From CAYTXJ01 sp965613025 (GTDB lineage: Bacteria; Desulfobacterota; DSM-4660; Desulfatiglandales; JALVMZ01): a DNA stretch of 64,000 nucleotides. The notes beneath the pieces are model-generated. The model was not told the DNA's origin and did no database searches. It saw nothing but the letters and a program-made list of their open reading frames with translations. The DNA is taken from assembly GCA_965613025.1 (NCBI GenBank), contig CBFDUE010000001.1, positions 100,737 through 164,736 of the forward strand. The letters are read 5' to 3'. Shown one piece after another: positions 60,102-64,000 of this stretch. Numbering within the stretch: position 1 is the stretch's first letter; each line of letters begins with the position of its first letter. The position numbers and the translations under genes were made by a program.

Positions 60102-63100
60102 CTATCTCTCTTCCTCTTCTGGCTCTCCTTCTTTCTCTTCAGATGGAGGGAGACCGAATTTTTCAAGCAACCTAAGGGGGGTGGTAAAAAGCCTCTTAAC
60201 CATATCAATCAACCCTTTGGCGGTCTTGGTAAGAGGTATATATTTTACATCTGGATCCTTTAAGGGCCCTTTTACTTTGAAATAATAGGTTACAAATGCC
60301 CGATCTTTTCCTGTAATTATATATCCTACAACGGGAATCTTGCTTAAGATGGAATCTGCACTCTGAAACGGTCTTATTCCCATCTCAGCATCTAAGGTAT
60401 TTGCTCTAAGGTCTATACTTCCTTTTCCTACTGCATCAAATGGAGGACTTTTAAGAAAAAATTTCTCAGTATACAATACACCCCTCTCTATCTTCCCTGA
60501 AAAGATAAGGCTATCAAAAGGAAACGCAGATCCAAATGAAGGAAGTCTTCCTTTTAATATGTTTTGAAGGCTTAAAAAGTCCAATATTTTTATAAAGATA
60601 TTGGATTTTTTAATCTTACCCTTCTTCAATAGGATCTTAATCTTCCCACCTAAGTTGGATAGTATCTCCTCTTTCCCCTTTCCTTTAAAAATAAGAAAGA
60701 CCTCTCCACTTACGGTGCCATTAATAAAGCCCGTATTTATGGGAATAACCCTGTTTAGATCCTCTATATCCTTTTCTCTAACCCAGATCCTGATATTAAG
60801 AGGGGATGTAGGTGAAAGTAGATCCCCTTGTAGCCTAAAAGATCCTTCTTGGGGTTCCCAAATCAGTCTTTCAATATGGGTACTCTGAGGAGTGGTGGAT
60901 ATAAGGAGTTCAAATTTGCCACTTCCCAGATCTTCAACGGTAAGTTCATCTATTGAGATCCCCAAAAATAGCTCACTCTTTAACTCACCCTTACCCTTCC
61001 CCTTAAATATGGAAGAGAGCCTCTTTACATAAAGTCTTCTACCCCTGAGTTCAACCCTTCCTTTTAAGAGCTTTCCAAACTCAAGGCTTCCATCCAGATA
61101 AAGTGGTTCTTTTCCAGAAAGTAAGACAGCCTTTTTTATATCCATTATATAAGGGCCATCCCTTCTTTTGATACTGAATCTTATATCCTTTAATATCAGT
61201 GGTATATCTTCATATCCCATATCTATATCTGTAAGCGATATGTAAGAGTCCACCATCTTAGAGCCAGCGATCTTTATTTCACCACTTAGATAACCTCTCT
61301 TTAGATAACGCCTATTTTTGAAATGAAATATCCATCTTCTAAGATCAAGTCGGGTTATCTTTATATCCCACCACTCTCTTTGAGCTATCTTTTTAAACAG
61401 TATTTCAGAATGAGAAGCCTGATATCTCCCTCCTGCTGACCATATCCTCCCCCTTTTATCTACCTTAAGATTCAGGCTTAGCTCTGCCTCAGGAAGTGTT
61501 AGATCTGCACTACCTTTTTTAATCTTTATATCTCTTAAGCCCATTCTATAACTAAGATCATAAAACTCCCGCTCTCTTTTAAGAGAGATAAAAAAAGGCA
61601 TGGACTGCTTAAAGTAAATTCCCATTCCGACCCTTTCCTTAACTATATCATTAAGCATCTCAGAATGTAGCATTCCTTTCATTCTGAGATCTCTAATCTG
61701 GGACTTTCCCCCTCTCATATCTATTGTGGCATCCAGCCTTGAGGAGGCACCTTTAAAATTGACCTTTCCGGTTATCTTAAGTCTCTTATCTTTTAAGGTA
61801 ATATTTAACTCTTCCAGTCTGAATGGATAAGGGAATCTCCTATACCTTATCTCAGATCCTTTAGAACTGATCTCAAGCCTTGAAAAATCAATCCCTTCTC
61901 TGCCCGCTATAGTAAATGTAAGCCCGCTTAAGAGTCTTCCTTTTGCATTCTCAATCCCTCCTAAGATCCTCTTAAGTGAAGATGGAAGAAATGGCACATC
62001 CTTTGATACCATAAGATCTTTCCAGAAAAACTCTGAGTCCATCTTCACCCTATAAATCTTCTTCTTTTTCCAGAGTCCTTCTATGGAAAGCACAGAGTCC
62101 TTTATGACAGAATTCCCATAATTTCCATCAATAGAGGAAATTAAAAGCTCATCCCCCTTTAATCTGAGTTTTGCATCTACGTTTCTAAATGGAAGAGGCA
62201 GATCCGGATATCTTATATCCAAGCCAGTAAATTCTAAATCCATACTTAATATATCTCTATTCCCATTCCTTGAAATCCCCTTAATCTGAGAAGGAGAACC
62301 TGTAAGTGAAAACTCATTTAACCTAAGCTTTCCATCTCTTATAGAAGGTAAAAGTTTCTCTTCCACCCATCTGGGAAGATAAGGCGTAGGAATTATCCTT
62401 TTAAATTCAGAAAATGGGATAAAAGATGATATTACCTTTAATCTGATAAAGGGGGCTTTACCCTGTCTGTAAAAGAGAGATATTCTAAGTGGCTCTTTAA
62501 AGGGATAAAGGATGATATCTGGAAGATCCAGCTCCCCATCTTTAAATCTTCCTTTGATCTTAAAGAGGAGCTTATCAAAGGAATACTCCTTCTTCCTTTC
62601 CCGTCTATTAATTGAAAATAGAAGTCTTTGAAACTCAATCTCACCAGTCAACCCATATCCTCCCTTTTCAGCCACAACCACATCCAACTCCCCTCTGAGT
62701 GCACCCCTCTTAAACCTTATACCCTTTTTAAAAGGTATAAGCCCTAAATTCAGATCTTCTCCCTTTATCTTTATATGCCTCCACTTAAGCCTTCCCTTAC
62801 CTAAGTCTCCTTCCCCCTGAATATCAAAACTAAGCCCATTTATCTTCCATCTGTGTGATACCAATTTGCCCTGGGAGTTCAAAAGGATCTTTTCACCATC
62901 TATCCTTATCTGGGCTGAAATTCCTTCAATTCCCAATCCCTTCTGGGCTATTTCAATATCTCCCTCAATTATGGTAACCCTTTCAGCAGGGATAAGTGGG
63001 AATGCACCACCTTCGCCCTTTTTTGCTCCCACCCTGATAAGGGGTCGATATAGAATAATATGGCTGGGTTGGAAACGTCCGTGTAGAAGCTCTTTCCCAT

Positions 63101-63368
63101 CAAGTTCAATCCTTATCTTTTTGCATAAAAATATAACCTCTTTCCCGTCTCTTTCTCTTATCTCAAGCCCTTTTAATACTATCTCTGGGCCTCTCCATAT
63201 GGAAAATCCAACAGTTTGGGAGGTGATTGCATATCCTACTCTCTTTTCAATCTTATTAAATATATAGTCCTTAAGTGGAGAGCGTGAAAACCATATATTA
63301 ACTGATAAAATAAGAATTAAAAGAGAGGTGATAACCCCTAATAAGACTATTAAAACTTTCTTTTTCAT
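60102..63368 (-). CDS. AsmA/TamB-like outer-envelope protein
   Basis: A 1088-residue protein with one N-terminal membrane anchor (VLIVLLGVITSLLILILSVNI) and a very long, periplasmic, beta-rich body of amphipathic strands (repeated VELRGRRLYVKRL-like patterns), ending with an Asma-like C-terminal region near FKVKGPLKDPDVKYIPL. Members of the AsmA/YhdP/TamB superfamily bridge the periplasm and move phospholipids towards the outer membrane. The C-terminus is highly acidic. It starts four bases inside the end of the RseC-like gene, so the two are coupled. The call is at superfamily level. Confidence 0.82.
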   Translation of the reverse strand: MKKKVLIVLLGVITSLLILILSVNIWFSRSPLKDYIFNKIEKRVGYAITSQTVGFSIWRGPEIVLKGLEIRERDGKEVIFLCKKIRIELDGKELLHGRFQPSHIILYRPLIRVGAKKGEGGAFPLIPAERVTIIEGDIEIAQKGLGIEGISAQIRIDGEKILLNSQGKLVSHRWKINGLSFDIQGEGDLGKGRLKWRHIKIKGEDLNLGLIPFKKGIRFKRGALRGELDVVVAEKGGYGLTGEIEFQRLLFSINRRERKKEYSFDKLLFKIKGRFKDGELDLPDIILYPFKEPLRISLFYRQGKAPFIRLKVISSFIPFSEFKRIIPTPYLPRWVEEKLLPSIRDGKLRLNEFSLTGSPSQIKGISRNGNRDILSMDLEFTGLDIRYPDLPLPFRNVDAKLRLKGDELLISSIDGNYGNSVIKDSVLSIEGLWKKKKIYRVKMDSEFFWKDLMVSKDVPFLPSSLKRILGGIENAKGRLLSGLTFTIAGREGIDFSRLEISSKGSEIRYRRFPYPFRLEELNITLKDKRLKITGKVNFKGASSRLDATIDMRGGKSQIRDLRMKGMLHSEMLNDIVKERVGMGIYFKQSMPFFISLKREREFYDLSYRMGLRDIKIKKGSADLTLPEAELSLNLKVDKRGRIWSAGGRYQASHSEILFKKIAQREWWDIKITRLDLRRWIFHFKNRRYLKRGYLSGEIKIAGSKMVDSYISLTDIDMGYEDIPLILKDIRFSIKRRDGPYIMDIKKAVLLSGKEPLYLDGSLEFGKLLKGRVELRGRRLYVKRLSSIFKGKGKGELKSELFLGISIDELTVEDLGSGKFELLISTTPQSTHIERLIWEPQEGSFRLQGDLLSPTSPLNIRIWVREKDIEDLNRVIPINTGFINGTVSGEVFLIFKGKGKEEILSNLGGKIKILLKKGKIKKSNIFIKILDFLSLQNILKGRLPSFGSAFPFDSLIFSGKIERGVLYTEKFFLKSPPFDAVGKGSIDLRANTLDAEMGIRPFQSADSILSKIPVVGYIITGKDRAFVTYYFKVKGPLKDPDVKYIPLTKTAKGLIDMVKRLFTTPLRLLEKFGLPPSEEKEGEPEEEER

Positions 63369-63880
63369 AATAGATCCTTTTGACTAAGATTTTCTCTCTT
63401 TGTCAGATCATTTTGAATTCCCAATGGATAGATTCCATCATATCCTGTTAATATCTCAACTATCTCTGGCATAAATCTTCTTACCAGTCTCTGATTCTTT
63501 GAAATCAGAAATACCACAAAAAAGCCTAAAAAAAGCCCCAAGATTCCAAAGATAAGGGAAGATAGGGAATCTGAAATGGAAAGGTTCTTAGAGAAGACCT
63601 GACCCAGAATCGCACCACCAATAAAGCCAATGGCAGGTAAAAGATACAGGAAAAAGGCGCTTCCTGAAATAACCCCTGATCTGAAAGATAGGCTTACCAC
63701 ATCACCCTCTTTTGCACCCAGTGTATTAATTGCCAATGTAGTAACCTTGTCATCCTCAGACTTAAATGTGCAAAATCTGGATGCCTTACATCCTTCACAG
63801 GCCTCTTTCTTCTCTGTGACTACTTCGGCAATATTTCCATCCCTGAGCTTTACTACCACACCCTTTTCTAGGATCATCAT
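63365..63880 (-). CDS. RseC/MucC-like membrane protein
   Basis: A 171-residue protein with a cytoplasmic Cys cluster CEGCKASRFC at about residues 28-37 and two hydrophobic helices at about 80-100 and 107-130, the SoxR-reducing/RseC pattern. RseC homologs join electron-transfer (Rnf-type) complexes to SoxR reduction or modulate the sigma-E response. It overlaps the AsmA-like gene by four bases. The gene starts directly after a dispersed repeat, and the only ribosome-site-like bases (AAAGG) are part of that repeat. Confidence 0.8.
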   Translation of the reverse strand: MMILEKGVVVKLRDGNIAEVVTEKKEACEGCKASRFCTFKSEDDKVTTLAINTLGAKEGDVVSLSFRSGVISGSAFFLYLLPAIGFIGGAILGQVFSKNLSISDSLSSLIFGILGLFLGFFVVFLISKNQRLVRRFMPEIVEILTGYDGIYPLGIQNDLTKRENLSQKDLL

Positions 63881-63881
63881 C

Positions 63882-64000
63882 GAGACCTTTGCATAACCCC
63901 TTTTTACACTGGGGGTTACACCCCCAGACCCCCAAAAATTAACTTAAAATATCCCATAATTACGGCTTTTTTATGAGAGCTTTGAAAAATTCAAAGCTCT
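63882..64000 (-). repeat. MITE-like dispersed repeat, inverted copy, cut by the window end
   Basis: Read on the minus strand this copy matches the element at 24229 almost base for base, including the hairpin AGAGCTTTGAATTTTTCAAA and GGGGGTGTAACCCCCAG, and ends in GCAAAGGTCTC. The outer terminus lies beyond the window. The inner end is two bases from the RseC-like start codon. Confidence 0.78.

Overview
The window is chromosomal DNA from a Gram-negative anaerobe, most likely a member of the Desulfobacterota (former Deltaproteobacteria) or a close relative. I infer this from the mix of an AsmA/TamB-type envelope protein and an RseC/MucC-like protein, a tungsten aldehyde:ferredoxin oxidoreductase, many ferredoxin-type proteins, an Etf alpha subunit with a ferredoxin domain, a TRAP transporter and UbiD/UbiX decarboxylase chemistry. 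Base composition is moderately AT-rich, with heavy use of AGA/AGG and ATA codons. There are no rRNA genes, tRNA genes or CRISPR arrays; the only RNA gene I can support is tmRNA.

Layout. 1-1900: the end of ptsP, smpB, the tmRNA gene ssrA with its own promoter, and a YhbP-like flavin-fold gene. 1925-21101: a catabolic island with an aryl/acyl-CoA ligase, a UbiD-family decarboxylase and UbiX, three LysR regulators and one IclR regulator, two Tm-1-like (UPF0261) proteins, a cytoplasmic molybdopterin oxidoreductase, a two-gene PEP-synthase-like pair resembling phenylphosphate synthase, an orphan response-regulator receiver, an HdrC-like Fe-S protein, a zinc-ribbon protein, a tungsten AOR and a four-cluster ferredoxin. 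Together these look like activation, carboxylation or decarboxylation, and redox processing of an aromatic or enol-type substrate. 21185-33442: housekeeping and mixed genes (purC, NUDIX, TauE-like exporter, a small Oxa1-like membrane protein, ispD, hemC, cobA-hemD fusion, a racemase-like CaiB protein, a B12-radical SAM-TPR protein, aconitase).

33490-51205: two or more long minus-strand operons. The upstream part encodes a CaiB/BaiF CoA-transferase, EtfBA, an acyl-CoA dehydrogenase, a GntR regulator and a two-subunit B12-dependent acyl-CoA mutase. The downstream part encodes a TRAP transporter, a PaaK-type CoA ligase, a three-subunit xanthine-dehydrogenase-type molybdenum hydroxylase, a RelE-type toxin-antitoxin pair and a 3-hydroxyacyl-CoA dehydrogenase/enoyl-CoA hydratase fusion. 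The whole block looks like uptake, CoA activation, hydroxylation, carbon-skeleton rearrangement and beta-oxidation of an organic acid. 51293-64000: rplM-rpsI, an AAA-ATPase/nuclease-like protein, truA, a newly read 56-residue gene, a GNAT-HDAC pair, a zinc-ribbon protein, an MFS transporter, a degenerate AccA-AccD-like fusion, an AsmA-like protein and an RseC-like protein.

A short dispersed element with terminal inverted repeats occurs three times (22762, 24229 and 63882, the last inverted). Two copies are flanked by direct repeats of at least 7 bp, and the third abuts the start codon of the RseC-like gene. The most interesting material is the 3.6-21.1 kb island, this MITE-like repeat, the degenerate carboxyltransferase-like fusion and the mutase operon with its candidate GntR operator.
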